Shown here: positions 24,415-36,116 of the stretch, in pieces | Layout: each line of letters opens with the position of its first letter | How positions within the stretch are numbered: position 1 is the first letter of the stretch | From: Puccinia triticina | Taxonomy: Eukaryota; Basidiomycota; Pucciniomycetes; Pucciniales; Pucciniaceae | Assembly (NCBI RefSeq): GCF_026914185.1 | Contig: NC_070562.1 | Location: forward strand, 5,084,001-5,148,000 | Length of the DNA: 64,000 bases | Direction of reading: 5' to 3' | Translations under genes and position numbers: made by a program | Notes under the pieces: model-generated | What the model was told of the DNA's origin: nothing | Database searches by the model: none | What the model saw: the letters and a program-made list of their open reading frames with translations, nothing else

Positions 24415-26187
24415 ATGTCACAGCATTACTCCTCGGACTCTGAAATCTCCGACGATGGCCGCAACGCAAACCCGGGCGCCAATCAAGCCTCCCTTGCTGG
24501 CCCAGCACGGGTTCGCCGCTCAAGCATTCGCCGCAGAGTCGCCGCACCTGACTACACTCCACCGCTGAGGAATGCAACGGCGCCGGCAGCCGCGGGAGGG
24601 CCCACCCGTCCTGGTTAGTGGTGATATATTAGTCCTGTGGATGGAAGCTAACATGTGGTTGCAGCTATTTTACCTGCAGTGCAGGGGGTAGGTGGCGCGG
24701 GACCAGCAAACTTGTGACAGCTGGCCGTCCCACATGCTGTGCTGGCTGGGCAGCAAGCATGGCCTCCATTGGTTTTGAGGATGGCACACGTTGATGAACC
24801 GGTGACCAATGAGTTCCTTGCCAAAATTGAAGCTCTTTTTCAGTTGGCTGGCGGGTACGCAGAGGTTGGTGAGCAGCTCGCCTATGTGAGTAACCTTGGG
24901 CCTATTTTTTTGGAAAATTCATGCTCACCGGAGCTCCACTGTTGGCAAGGTGATCTGCAGGTACCTCAACCAAGGCAATACGCTGTCACCATGTATAGCA
25001 TACTGGCAATGCGTCAGGCGATTGATCAATTGCGGCAAGAGCACCTCACAGTACCCCGGGGAGTGTCGGCGACTGCCGCGGAGCTGCCTTTAGCGGTTCA
25101 AGCACACAACTGGCACTATGTGCCTGTGTTTACCGTGAGTTCTGTGGTTTGTGGCCTTCGGGGTGCAGAAACTTCTGATGAGTCAGTTTTGTAGGCCTTT
25201 GTCCAACGCAAGGCACACAAGCTGCTCTTGAGTAGGAATCTGAAGGTCTATGGGTCTGACACCCCTCGCGGAGCGCCTTAGAACCTCCGAAGCCTGCTGA
25301 CATTAGTTCTGGTGAGTATGTTGGTACCGGGTGGGCTCGTAAAATGGGGCTGATATCCTGTTCAACAATACAGGATCATATCAACACACAGAACGTGCAG
25401 TTCAAGCATGATTACCTGCCTCGCGGTTACTTGGAAAGCGATCCCGCAGCGGTTTCCAGTCTTGAGAGCTTTGTGTGACGAAAGTTGAGGCACTGTTGGG
25501 GCAGAGTGAGGGACTTGGTATTTCCCATGTGCCATTGTAACCCTCTTGAGAGTGGCTGACACGTCTCTGGCAAATTTTGACAGCTCCTGAGTGCAATCCA
25601 ACCTGGTACGGGGGGGAATGTGACCCATCCAGTGCCCAGCGTGTTGGCCTTGATTGCTGATGTAAGTGAGACTGTCTTCAAAAATAAACGGTGGTCTAAT
25701 GTCAAATGGGCTGACGGTGGAGCGTGCACAATAGATGAGAGCTGCTTTGATTCCCCCAAATGCAAATCAACCGGAGGCTGAAGCCGGCAATGATAGGGCT
25801 AACCAGTCTCACCTGAAGGCTTGCATTGCTTATCTGCGAGTGCAAACCGTGGCACAGCATGTGGGGAGGGGACCAGGGGACGCGGGCAGGCAATGGAAGA
25901 ATATTGATGCGCACCTGCTTGAATTGCAGGGCAAGGGCCGCCAATACCGTACAGCGTGGGTATTTTTGTTTTCTTCCTGTGTGAAACTAAGTACTAATGA
26001 CGGTGCGGTCATTGGTAGTTTTTATCAACTGGTCCTGAGGTATGATCATGCCACATTTGGCCAACAATATCTCGCGGACATGGACCCGGAATCAATCAAG
26101 TTGCTGACGGAGGAGGAGGTGCAGGAGCGCATGCGGGAAAATGCCGCCAAAGACAAACCTGCCGAGCAGGAGGCCCTTAATGGCTGA
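24415..26187 (+). pseudogene. Unrecognised multi-exon gene family, copy 1
   Basis: Exons read from MSQHYSSDSE (24415-24613), 24665-24885, 24961-25134, then a block beginning AFVQRKAHKLLL (from about 25195). A block with YLPRGYLES (from about 25372) follows, and last the C-terminal exons, including KNIDAHLLEL and LVLRYDHATFG, ending at 26187. The same blocks occur in the same order at 42212-44335. Two intron positions match in place and phase: before AFVQRK/ALIRAK, and inside the Ala codon before FYQLVL/YGRLIL. In-frame TGA (24715) and TAG (25279), and a frame change near 25475, show decay. The Ser/Arg/Pro-rich N-terminus and acidic C-terminus give no function. I do not know the family. Confidence 0.6.
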
Positions 26188-27099
26188 TTCTCGCGGGGCG
26201 CCTGTCACCCGCCTTTGTTTTTTCTGGCATAGCTCAGTCTTGATAGCCACACCAACACAGTCTATGGTCACTTGTTTCACAATTTTCTCTCAATTACTCT
26301 TGTTTTTGTGTGGCTCCCTCGGAGTCCTTCAGTGTACATAGTTGTGGTATAGCAAGACTATTTTTTTGCATAAGTGTGTGGCTTGGCTTGCACGGGGCCG
26401 CTTCTCTTTCTGGGTGTTCACTGGAGGGTGCCCAATTGGTGCCGCGGTGGGAGGGGGGGCGGTATCCACAGTATGCCCGGCAGGGGCTGGGGCATCCCCG
26501 GGGTACAGTGCGGTTGCCAATGGGGTGTCCACTGGTACCCAAAGGCCAGTGACGTGTTGAGCGTGCTGCTGTCCCAAAGGTGGGTCGGTGGCGTCTTGCC
26601 TGGCCTTGAGCATCTGGAAAACGGCGGCGGGGCGGCCATGTGTTCTTGTTAGGGGTCATCAGGGGGGCGTTGCAAGCCGCTGTCATGGCGGCACGAATTT
26701 ATAAGTGGATCTCGTCGCCCAAGGGATGCCTTATTCCCTGGGAGAGGGCGTCCTGCAGATGACCCCTCTGGGGGCGTCCCTGCGATGCCAAACTGCACCC
26801 GTGGTGTACCTTGCTGGACTACATAGCGATTACACAGCGGGTTGAACCCCACGCCCCGGGGGCGGCTTCCGGGGCGTCGCCGGGACCCTGCAAGATCGGA
26901 ACGCCCGGAGGGCGCTTGGTAACTTACCGCCCTAGTGACGCCCTGATGGGGCGCATCGGGGGCGAGTCTAATGGTCCCAGGAGCGCCCCGCCGGGTCACC
27001 CATGATGCGTTTCTCACTTTGAGGGGCGCAACTGTGACGCCACCCAGAGCCAGCTCCGCTGGGCCAAGAGGGAGCCCCGAGGCCAGCGAAGCCAAAAAT
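26188..27099. other. GC-rich stretch without recognised gene
   Basis: Several overlapping frames on both strands (26294-27095) reflect GC content; none has a known motif. It may be 3' flank or transposon sequence linked to the preceding gene. Confidence 0.4.
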
Positions 27100-28902
27100 C
27101 TCCCTTGATGGCCCGTCTGGACCGGCCATCAAGAGGAACACACAACATTATCTTGTTGGCCGGTCAGTACCGGCCAGCGAGAGTAAGGCACTGTTTGCAC
27201 TCTCAATGGCCGCTACTGACCGGCCATTTAAAGGTGACACATATACCCCTTGGTGGCCTGTCAGTACACCGGCCATCAAGACAAAAACACTAAACTCTTG
27301 ATGGCCCGTACTGGCCGGCCATCAAGAGCAAAACTCTTTTCTCAATGTGTATACATATCACCCTTGATGGCCCGTCAGTACCGGCCATTGAGAGTAACAT
27401 AATACACTCTTGATGGCCTGGACTGATTGGCCATCGAGAGGACATGCGCATCTCGCACAGTGACCCAACTGGTCATTGAGAGCAAAGCGCTTCACTCTCG
27501 ATGGCCAGTCAGCGCAGGCCATCAAGAGTGTAGTATATTCCTCTTGATGGCCGGTACTGACGGGCCATCGAGTGGGGTGTGTATTTCCTCTCGATGGCCA
27601 ATCAGTCCAGGCCATCAAGAGTGTATTATGTTCCTCTCAATGGCCGGTACTGACGGGCCATCAAGGGTGATGTGTATACACATCACCAAGAGAGTTTTGC
27701 TCTTGATGACCGGCCAGTACGGGCCTTCAAGAGTTCAGTGTTTTTGTCTCGATGGCCGGTGTACTGACAGGCCATTGAGGGGTATGTGTATCACCTCTTG
27801 ATGGCCAGTCAGTAGCGGCCATCGAGAGTATAAATAGTGCTTTACTCTTGCTGGCCGGTACTGACCGGCCATCGAGAGGGTGTAGGGTGTTCCTCTTGAT
27901 GGCCGGTACAGACGGTGTCAGCCTCGGTGATGCCAAGAACAGAGTTCTTCTAGCTACACCGGGTGATAATATAAAAAATGGATAGTTGGAGTTGTTTTAT
28001 TTTGAATAAATAAAATAAAAGATATATATTTTTAGGAGGGGCCTGCGAACAGGGGTTGTTTAGATCCCTCCAAGGATGACTGCTGGGGCCTGCTAGCAGG
28101 TGTTGTTCTATTCCCAGTCTTACGAGTAAAAAGAGACTGGCGGCGATAAGAGAAATGGGTTCTTACTTACTTATAATAGAGAACCAATCTTTATCGCAGC
28201 AAAAAGAGATTGAGAGATTACTAAGGGCTAGAGATGGAGACGGTTCAAAGACTAGATCAATCAAAAGCTGGTAGGATATTGAGGCAATGCTGGTATTAGA
28301 ATGTCGGCGGGTTGTCTGAAGCTGAGGAGAAAAGAAAAGAGGGAAAACTGACCTCTTTATATATCTTCAATGTCTCCAGTTTTGATGGGGAAGTCTCTTC
28401 AATGAGTACGAACTGGGGCGGTTACTATCGCTCGATGATCCTTTGACTTGCTATGTGGCGGTTGATATCCGTCAGTTTAGTATTCTCGTGCTCAATTGGG
28501 GCGGTTGATTAACGGCATCAATCTGGTTATTGCTCTTGATGTCGGATGGGGTCTTAGTTGTCAAGAAGATCTTATTGAAGATAGATCTCCTATTCCCCAA
28601 AGTTACCGGACATTGACACATGTCACGGGAGTATCTTTGACAAGTGTAACTCGAGCACTTGTGCGTAGTTTCTTATCCACACAGAGTATCTTTCCTCATT
28701 TTCAATAGTTTTCAAGATTAATATTACTATTAATCTATATGTACATTATCTTTTTAAGTCTTTATCATATATTTAAATAATATGTGACAGATTAAATAGA
28801 TATCTGTCACAAAAAATTGTAAAATATTATTTATAATCATTTTTATAATTGTTACGTTGGCTTGCGCTGCGTAGCCGGCTGACAGACGGGCCATCAAGGG
28901 AG
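27100..28902. mobile_element. Foldback-type element 2 built from palindromic units, split by a solo LTR
   Basis: The ends are inverted copies (CTCCCTTGATGGCCCGTCTG at 27100; complement ending at 28902). Without the inserted LTR the element is about 830 bp. It is one large inverted repeat centred near 27514, and its left arm can be followed unit by unit in the complement of its right arm. Each arm is a tandem series of about nine small palindromes with stems around GATGGCCGGT/ACCGGCCATC and a 4-nt loop such as ACTG. The units match those of 16091-17105, but the outer terminal sequence differs. There is no coding capacity and no clear target duplication. Confidence 0.8.
27916..28884. mobile_element. 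Solo LTR inside foldback element 2
   Basis: The sequence starts TGTCAGCC and ends GGCTGACA, flanked by GACGG on both sides (27911-27915 and 28885-28889). TG...CA ends and a 5-bp duplication identify an LTR; no internal domain is present, so it is a solo LTR of 969 bp. Removing it restores a complete palindromic unit of the host array. The orientation is not certain. Confidence 0.88.
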
Positions 28903-29363
28903 CTAGGTGGAAAATTTTGGAGCAACTGAAAGTATATTTCTGTCTTTTAATCTCTCTTCTATTTACAATGTGATTTAAATGAAAAGAGAGAAGTTTGTGA
29001 GAAGAGAAGAATTACCTGAAAGCAGCACGGGATTAAGCTGAGTCAGGTAAAGCTTCCTGGTTGCTTGCGCTTGCGCTTCGCTGGAGTAAAATGAGTCTGG
29101 CGAGTCTAGTGCGATTAAGTGCGCATTAGTCAAGTCTGTCTTTGGTTGCTATTTATATTTCTTGTTCTGGTTCTTTTGACTCACCATTGCAGGGATCAGT
29201 TATATGAATAACTTGATCTTATCCTGTCTATACGGATGAGCGGTGTCTGGAGCTGTGGTAGTAATTGTAATTTACTTTGCTTTAGCTTTTGTTCTGTTTG
29301 CTAGATCATGGGGCTGAGATCTGCTCACCTTGGTTGGTGCTGTCTGTGATTCTGGCTAAAAGC
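28903..29363. other. Flank between foldback element 2 and Copia B
   Basis: No gene is recognised. This sequence joins the stretch after 34355 once the Copia B element and one copy of AAAGC are removed. Confidence 0.5.
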
Positions 29364-29463
29364 TGTTGTAGGTAGGGGTGTGCAAACTCCACATTTGGAG
29401 TACGGCGGGGTCAAGAGGAGGTCAGGGAGGAGCAATGTAGAGACAAGGATCTACGCCACAACA
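29364..29463 (+). repeat. 5' LTR of Copia B (100 bp)
   Basis: Identical to 34256-34355. One hundred bases is very short for a Copia LTR. No TATA box is visible in it. Confidence 0.96.
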
Positions 29464-29534
29464 GATTAAGACTTGATTGCTCACCAAGTCGCTAGCTCAC
29501 ACGGTCAGGAATCTCGTTGGATTAGAGTTGATGC

Positions 29535-32500
29535 ATGGTCAATACTCGGCGTGACAAACCTGAAATCGCCGGTCCACTACCACCACCAACACGCGCGAAA
29601 CGCCCGAAACAAACAAAAGCATACAAAGCTCTACTCGCACTACCTCCCTTACCACCGTCTCCCGTCAAAGAAAAGGGAGATCCCTTGGAGCACAACCGAC
29701 CACCCTCGCCATTCATCTTGGCAGTATTGTACATTTTTTCTAAAGTTATCACCCAGCACATCGACGAATCACCATTGGCTCCAATCTCATCAGATAAACG
29801 AATTATTATACATCCTTTCGGCTTACCCGTTGCAGCTGTCATTCCAACACCCGAATATCAACCAATAATCAACATCCCTCGAGAGAGATTAACACCCCAG
29901 TCTTCACCGGAAATATCGCCTCTTTCCCCCAGTACCATTTTGATCCCAGATTCACCTAGTTCATACATGTCACAAGGCAACGCAACCGACGTCTCCCCCA
30001 AGAACAAATTCCTCCAGCAACCAAGCATCTATAAACAAGATGTCGAACCTCTGGCCGCCAACGGCAGCAACTTCACCAAATGGAAGCGAGGACTCACCCG
30101 GGTTATCCTACTCACGCTCGGCCATTCGAGTTTTTTTGACGATCAAGAAAATTACAAGAAGTTATTGGCTCAAGAGAACAACAGTTTGCTCTACTTAATC
30201 CAGATCACAGTCCACAACAAGCTCTCTTCGCTGGTCAATCAATGCACCTCAGGGACTGATGCTTGTGAAGCAGTCCAGGTGACTTTCCAAGGAACGGTTC
30301 GTTTTTGGCAGATTGAACTGGTCGATAAGCTTCTGGAACTCCACATCACCGGCCCAGCGACAGATGCGTCGCAACTCCAGGCCCTTTTTAACAAAACATT
30401 TGACATCTTTTCTGATCTCAAGAAGGTGGGAGCGGGTCTACCCTCACTCGTTGAAAGCCTTATCTTACAGGCCATTGCTCCTACCCCTGCGTCTATCTCC
30501 CGATCTCAACTCTTTCAGAACATCTCTCTTCAACTCGGCTCCAAGAAGGATGTTACAGCCAGAGACATACAAAAAATCATCACCTCTGCGTACGGCGAGA
30601 GCATGCGTTTCGATTCCGATCAACAACACAATGTATCAGTTTTTTGTGCGTTCCCGAATCAATCAACTCCCAGAAGTCTGGCGTGGAGTAACTCGCCACA
30701 ACCAGCTTGGAGCAACCCAGGACATCATCCTGGCCGATCTGCTCCTTGGAACGGTCCGCCAAGTCAACCAAGAACCCAGGCCAACTTTCCTAATCAACAA
30801 CGGCAACAAAATGTGGGACGGCCCGGACATCCCACGGTCAACGACATATCAGCAGCCATCAACAACATCCAAAAGGGCAACAGCAGCCCGAATAATCCGG
30901 CATTATTCGACGGCAAACCTTGCTCATACTGCGGGGCATTGGGAGATTGGAGGTCTTCATGTCCAACACTCCGCAGGGATGCCAACCTGCCACCGCCCGA
31001 TACCCCAATCACTGGTTGCCCCGTCTCTGGTTTTGCCCGCCAAGCCGCAACCCCAAATGGCCCACCCACATGCCCTGAACCGAATGCGGCAGTTTGTTCA
31101 GCCGTGGGCGTGGATGAAACGGTTGCCGCTGGCACAGGCACAGTTTTGGATTCTGGGGCGACCCACCAAGTGAGCGGATCTTTCCCTTCCTTTTCATATC
31201 TCTCTCCCATGAAACTCAATTTGGCTTCATCCAACGGATTGATGCTGGCGACACACAGTGGACACCTCCGGATGACCAATGGGGTTGGTACCCTAACAAT
31301 TCCAAGGGTCCTGTTCAGCCCGGAAATGACGGGCACTCTTCTTAGCCTTGGCCAACTAATTGACTCCGGATTCCAACCGTCCTTCCTTCCCAATCACGAC
31401 ATCATCCTGATATCTTCGTTTGCTTCGATCACTGCCCGCTATTGCGACCAATTGTGGATCGTCGAACCTGATTCTTTTCATTTCTTCAAACCCTCTGCTT
31501 TACAAGTCTCCACCCGCTCATCGGCCAGAATCTCTTCCCCTGCTTTTGATTGGCATTGCTGCCTCGGTCATGTCTCGGACAAAATCGTCAAAGATTTCCT
31601 ACGCCGGTTTGTTCCTTCCTTCGACCTCAAATCATGGCAACCTTTTATTTGCGAGACCTGCAAGCAAACAAAAAGCAAACAACAAAGGCAATCCCTGCCT
31701 GAGGTTATTCCACATGACAACCGCCTCAACCTCCTTGTCACGGATGTGATGGGACCGTTTGATCCTGACTTATCCGGCAATTGTTTTCTTCTCACCGTCC
31801 GTGACCACGCGGCCACTTACTCTTTTGTCTTTCCCATGAAAACCCGCTTGGAAGTACCAAACATCCTCATTGCTCTAATCAAGAAAATCGTGTTGCATTT
31901 TGGATCAGCCCCAAAGTTCATTCGATGTGATAATGCGAAGGAATATACGGTCCAATCACTATCTAACTATCTGGATTCCGTAGGTAGTCAATTAATCTTT
32001 ACTTCTCCCTACACGCCAGAACAAAATGGCAAAGCCAAAAGGCTCAATCGTACTCTCGGCGACATCGCCAGGTCAACCCTAGCTCACTCGGAATTACCGT
32101 CAAAACTATGGTCACATGCGTATCGTTGCGCTTGTTTCCTTGTCAATCGAATTTCCAACCAACAATGCAAAGACACCCCTCTCAAACTTTGGTCTGGATG
32201 ACAACCAGAAGCCAACACATTCTACCCGTTTGGGGCGCGCGCTACCGTTCATGTTCCAAAAGAAAGACAACGCAAACTCAACCAACGTGGTTGGACCGGC
32301 TACCTCGTTGGTTATCAAGACAACAAACGGGGATGGTTTTTCTGGAATCCAGAAACTCAGAAGGTGTCCAACTCTGAGTGTGCTACATTTCTCAACTTCC
32401 AGGGGAAGCCAATATTCCCTGCTCCTTCTAAATTGGCTAACAACTCAATTGTTTGTAGAGTTCTGAAGCTTGGACAGGAGCGGACTAAGGAAATATGTGA

Positions 32501-34059
32501 AGAGCAAGATAGTCACGTGGAGAACCTTCAGGCCATATCAGACACGGATATCCCGACTAACCTAAAATCAGCGCTAAACTCTTGGGCCTCGGCGGATTGG
32601 CGCAAAGCGTGTATGTCAGAATGGACCCAGCTGGTGGACATTGACACCTTTGATGTTGAAGATAAAGGAAATAAACACTCAATTGGAACTCGGTTTGTTT
32701 TCGACATCAAACGGAACTCGGACGGTTTGATCAACAAACTCAAGGCGCTTTGTGGTTTGCGGGTTCAAGCAATGGCTAGGCAAAGACGTACGATCTATGT
32801 TTGCCCCAACAGCGTCTCTATCAACTCTCAGGGTCCTGCTCAACCTTGCCATCCGAAATGGATGGACAATCAACTCCTTCGACATCACCGGGGCCTTTGT
32901 CCACAGCCCAATTGACAAAACCATTTACGTCGATCCACCGATTGAATTGTTTCCTCACCTATCAGGTAAAGTCCTGCGACTGAAAAATGCTTTATATGGT
33001 ACCTGACAGGCCAGCCGATGTTGGTGGAAACACTTCAAGAGCTTACTACATGGATGGGGTTTTGAATGCGACGAGGTAGAGGAATGCCTGTACCGATACA
33101 GGAAAGGAGACTTGGTCATCATTGTGTGGATACATGTTGATGACGGTATTGTATTTGGTAATTTTCAATCCGACATCGATTTGTTTCAAGAGAAAATGGA
33201 AGGCAGCCTAAGAGTGAAATGGGACTCAAAACCCGACAAGTTAGTTGGCATCCGAATTGAATATGAGGATGATTCGATCTTTCTCAGCCAGCATTTGCTC
33301 ATTGACCAATTGATCAAAAAGTACCAATCAGAAGTGAATCCCATTTTGCTGCCGGTGAATACTCCTCTCCCGGCCGATAACCTTTCAACATCATGGGGGG
33401 AACCGGTATCAACAACCCTATACCAGTCGTTAATTGGATTGATCAACTACCTTGCGTTAGGCACACGACCCGATCTGAGCTTTGCAGTGAACTATCTGGC
33501 ACGGTTTAGCTCCAATCCGAACGAATCTCATTGGAACTCCTTATCACACTTGGTCCAATACATCAACACTACGCGGTCAAGAAGACTCTGATTGCGACCA
33601 AAGGATGAAGACTTGGTAGTTTGGGTAGATGCAAACTGGGGAGGAGAATTTCAACGTTCCACTTCCGGCTTCATCTTGAACCTTTTCAACAGCCCAGTTG
33701 CTTGGGGATCTCAACGGCAAAAAGTGGTGGCGACTTCAACTTGTGCCGCGGAATTCATAGCGCTTGGATCCTCAGTCAATTTTCTTCTCTTTCTACTTCC
33801 GATCCTCAACTCTCTTGGCATCAAACCACAACTCAAGATACAATGTGACAACCATGCGGCGGTCCTGATATCCGACGATAACGCCTCAAAAGGTCGCATG
33901 AAAAGTCTCGAGAGGAACTTCTTTTTTGTAAATGATGCGGTTAGGGAACACAATATCGGACTTGAATGGGTTAAAACCTCAGACAACTTGGCGGATTTTT
34001 TCACCAAATCTCTACGGGCAAATCTACATGCGACATCGACGAGCAAGATTTTCAGATGA
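29535..34059 (+). pseudogene. Copia B gag-pol polyprotein, disabled
   Basis: The order is Copia-type: gag, zinc knuckle, protease (VLDSGATHQV), integrase (WHCCLGH...CETCK, TDVMG, CDNAKEY), reverse transcriptase (FAPTASLSTLR, WIHVDDGIV) and RNase H (VVWVDANWGG, SQRQKVVATST, NLADFFTKSL). In-frame stops are TGA at 32199-32201, 33004-33006 and 33589-33591. A 2-nt loss near 32748 shifts the frame inside RT, just before the RFVVCGFKQ motif. Two key residues are changed: the knuckle reads CSYCGALGDWRSSC, with Asp for the usual His, and the integrase motif reads NGKAKRLNRT, with Lys where the catalytic Glu is expected. The element could only have moved with proteins supplied by another copy, or has decayed since. 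Confidence 0.92.
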
Positions 34060-34255
34060 TCTAATTTTTTTTCTTCTTTTCTTTATTTCTCTTTTCTCCC
34101 TATTGATGTTTTCTTTCATTATCCCATTCTCCAAAATCCATCTGTTTTTTTTTCTCTTTCTATGACTTCTCTCACTTGTTTACGCGTAGAATTTTTTTCT
34201 CCTCATTTTCATTCTCTTTCATGATGTATTTAGTGGTGTGGAGTTTGAGGGGGAG

Positions 34256-34355
34256 TGTTGTAGGTAGGGGTGTGCAAACTCCACATTTGGAGTACGGCGG
34301 GGTCAAGAGGAGGTCAGGGAGGAGCAATGTAGAGACAAGGATCTACGCCACAACA
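34256..34355 (+). repeat. 3' LTR of Copia B (100 bp)
   Basis: Identical to 29364-29463, preceded by a purine-rich tract and followed by the second AAAGC. Confidence 0.96.
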
Positions 34356-34732
34356 AAAGCAATTCTTGCACCTTATCCCAAATACGGTGAGCAAGGGTTC
34401 TGTTGAGTATAAAGTTGGTCAGCATGTAGTGCGTATCAACTTTATCTCTGCTCGGCTACGTACCCGGGGGCGTGGTCTGTTTTACCTTTTTCCTTTGCGG
34501 TTGCTGTCGCGAGTGCCGTGTCTACAAGGACTGTGCAACTCCCGTCAGCTATAGCTTGGGTTTAGGGTTTTGGCTAAACTGCTAGAGGGGCTTACCTCTT
34601 TGTGCAGCTGGGGCTTGGTTTGGTTCTATCCGCGCGAGCTCTCTGAAGGTTTGCTGCGGGTGGGTCTGGTCTAACCGCGCTAGCTTCCGAGGAGGTTGCT
34701 GCGGGTCTGGGGCTATAATCTTGCATGTTTGT

Positions 34733-34768
34733 CCCCTTGATGACCGGTTAGCACCGGCCATCAAGGGA
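34733..34768. repeat. Solitary foldback-type palindromic unit
   Basis: CCCTTGATGACCGGT, then TAGC, then ACCGGCCATCAAGGG: one stem-loop of the kind that makes up the arrays at 16.1-17.1 and 27.1-28.9 kb, here alone. Confidence 0.8.
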
Positions 34769-35075
34769 GTGGTGCTCTCTTGCACCTGCCACTGAGAATG
34801 GCAGGTGACGAAATCCACAACAGGTGACGACACACCCGGGGCGCGAGTTTGAATTTGAGTTTGGATTTTATCAGCGCGACGAAATCTGGGTTACGTCAGC
34901 TGTTTGCTGGCGGTGCTACACAGCTACACGCCGGGGGTACTTCCTGGCGAGCGAGATTGTGGATACGACGCGTGACACCGGTTCCGTGAAAACCGCGTGG
35001 AATTCACTGCGCCCCACGTCGCCATCACCACCCCGTCGAAAATGGGTGGTGACGATGTGATATCCAGTCGGCTCC

Positions 35076-35175
35076 ACCCTCCTGGGATCTCCTCGTGATA
35101 GAATCACAGTGGAGCCGACAACTGCACCCTCCTGGGATCTCCTCGTGATAGAATCACGGTGGAGCCGACAACTGT
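35076..35175. repeat. 50-bp tandem duplication
   Basis: Two adjacent, almost identical copies of a unit containing CCTGGGATCTCCTCGTGAT. They differ at one position (CACAGT versus CACGGT) over the visible overlap. Confidence 0.85.
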
Positions 35176-35819
35176 GTAAAACAGCGCATCCTCGTGGTTC
35201 CCACAGATGGGGAATCCACGGCCGTTGCTTGGATGCCCGGTGGAGCCAATGGGAACAATTCCATGGCGTTCGTGGGTTCCACGTCAATCCTTTTGAGCCG
35301 TGAGAGGCGAGACTTGTGTGTTTGTTCTCAAGTCCCTCTTAAGTCCCACAACAACCAGCAGCCCTCCCACTCAACAATCATGTGTCATCCTGCAGACCCA
35401 GCCACCATCACCACCCCGCTTCGACCAGATCAACCGATGGAAAGATATCAATCAGTATCGAATACAAACTGTTCGTCAGGGTCCAGAAAAACGGCCAATC
35501 CGAGTCAAACATGATGCGGATGTCGTCAGGGATTCAAACAGCGCCCTCAGGAAGCGGGCCCGAACACCCAACTATCCTCCTCCACCGACACCAAGACCCC
35601 GCCACTCAAAATAGTTGTTTCAAAGCTTTTATTTTCCACTTTTCTCCTTTCTATCCACTACTCCATGGAATGATAAACCAATGAATGAACACTTGTTTTT
35701 TCACTCTACACTGGCTCTTAGATTACTTGTGTCTCTATTTCAACTACTCAGTAATATATATATTTATATATCTTACTCTAAAACTGCTAGTGAGTGTCCA
35801 ATTGAGGTCAAATTTAAGC

Positions 35820-35900
35820 TGTGGCAGAGGCACTGTAAGCTGGGGAGGAGGCACTCTAAGCTGGGGAGGAGGCACTCTAAGCTGGGGAGGAGGCACTCTG
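35820..35900. repeat. 21-bp tandem repeat
   Basis: About four copies of GCTGGGGAGGAGGCACTCTAA, the first one degenerate. Confidence 0.85.
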
Positions 35901-36116
35901 AACTGATGTGGCAGATGGACTCCAAACATTGTTATTATAAGATTCACATCATATTTTCTCAAAAAAATCATATACTTTTTCATAAAAACACCTGTCAACT
36001 GTTTGGTTATCTTATTAGGCTACTCTGCTCCTATTTGATAATTATAGATCAAACAATAAGACTAACTCAGAAATCAACTACACAGTCTTGATTGCTTACT
36101 GTATCAGGCATTGCAT

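Larger units (their letters stand above)
29364..34355 (+). mobile_element. Full-length Copia element B
   Basis: Both LTRs are present, at 29364-29463 and 34256-34355. They are 100 bp long and read identically base for base. They begin TGTTGTAGG and end CCACAACA. The flanking 5-bp duplication is AAAGC on both sides (29359-29363 and 34356-34360). A purine tract (GAGGGGGAG, 34247-34255) lies just before the 3' LTR. Total length is 4,992 bp. A conventional primer-binding site was not obvious after 29463. Confidence 0.96.
34356..36116. other. Intergenic with short repeats, no gene recognised
   Basis: The stretch holds a solitary foldback-type palindrome (34733-34768), a 50-bp tandem duplication (35076-35175) and a 21-bp tandem repeat (35820-35900). 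Open frames here are short and without motifs. The part 35000-35290 is rich in inverted GTGGA/TCCAC words, like 45060-45400. Confidence 0.5.
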
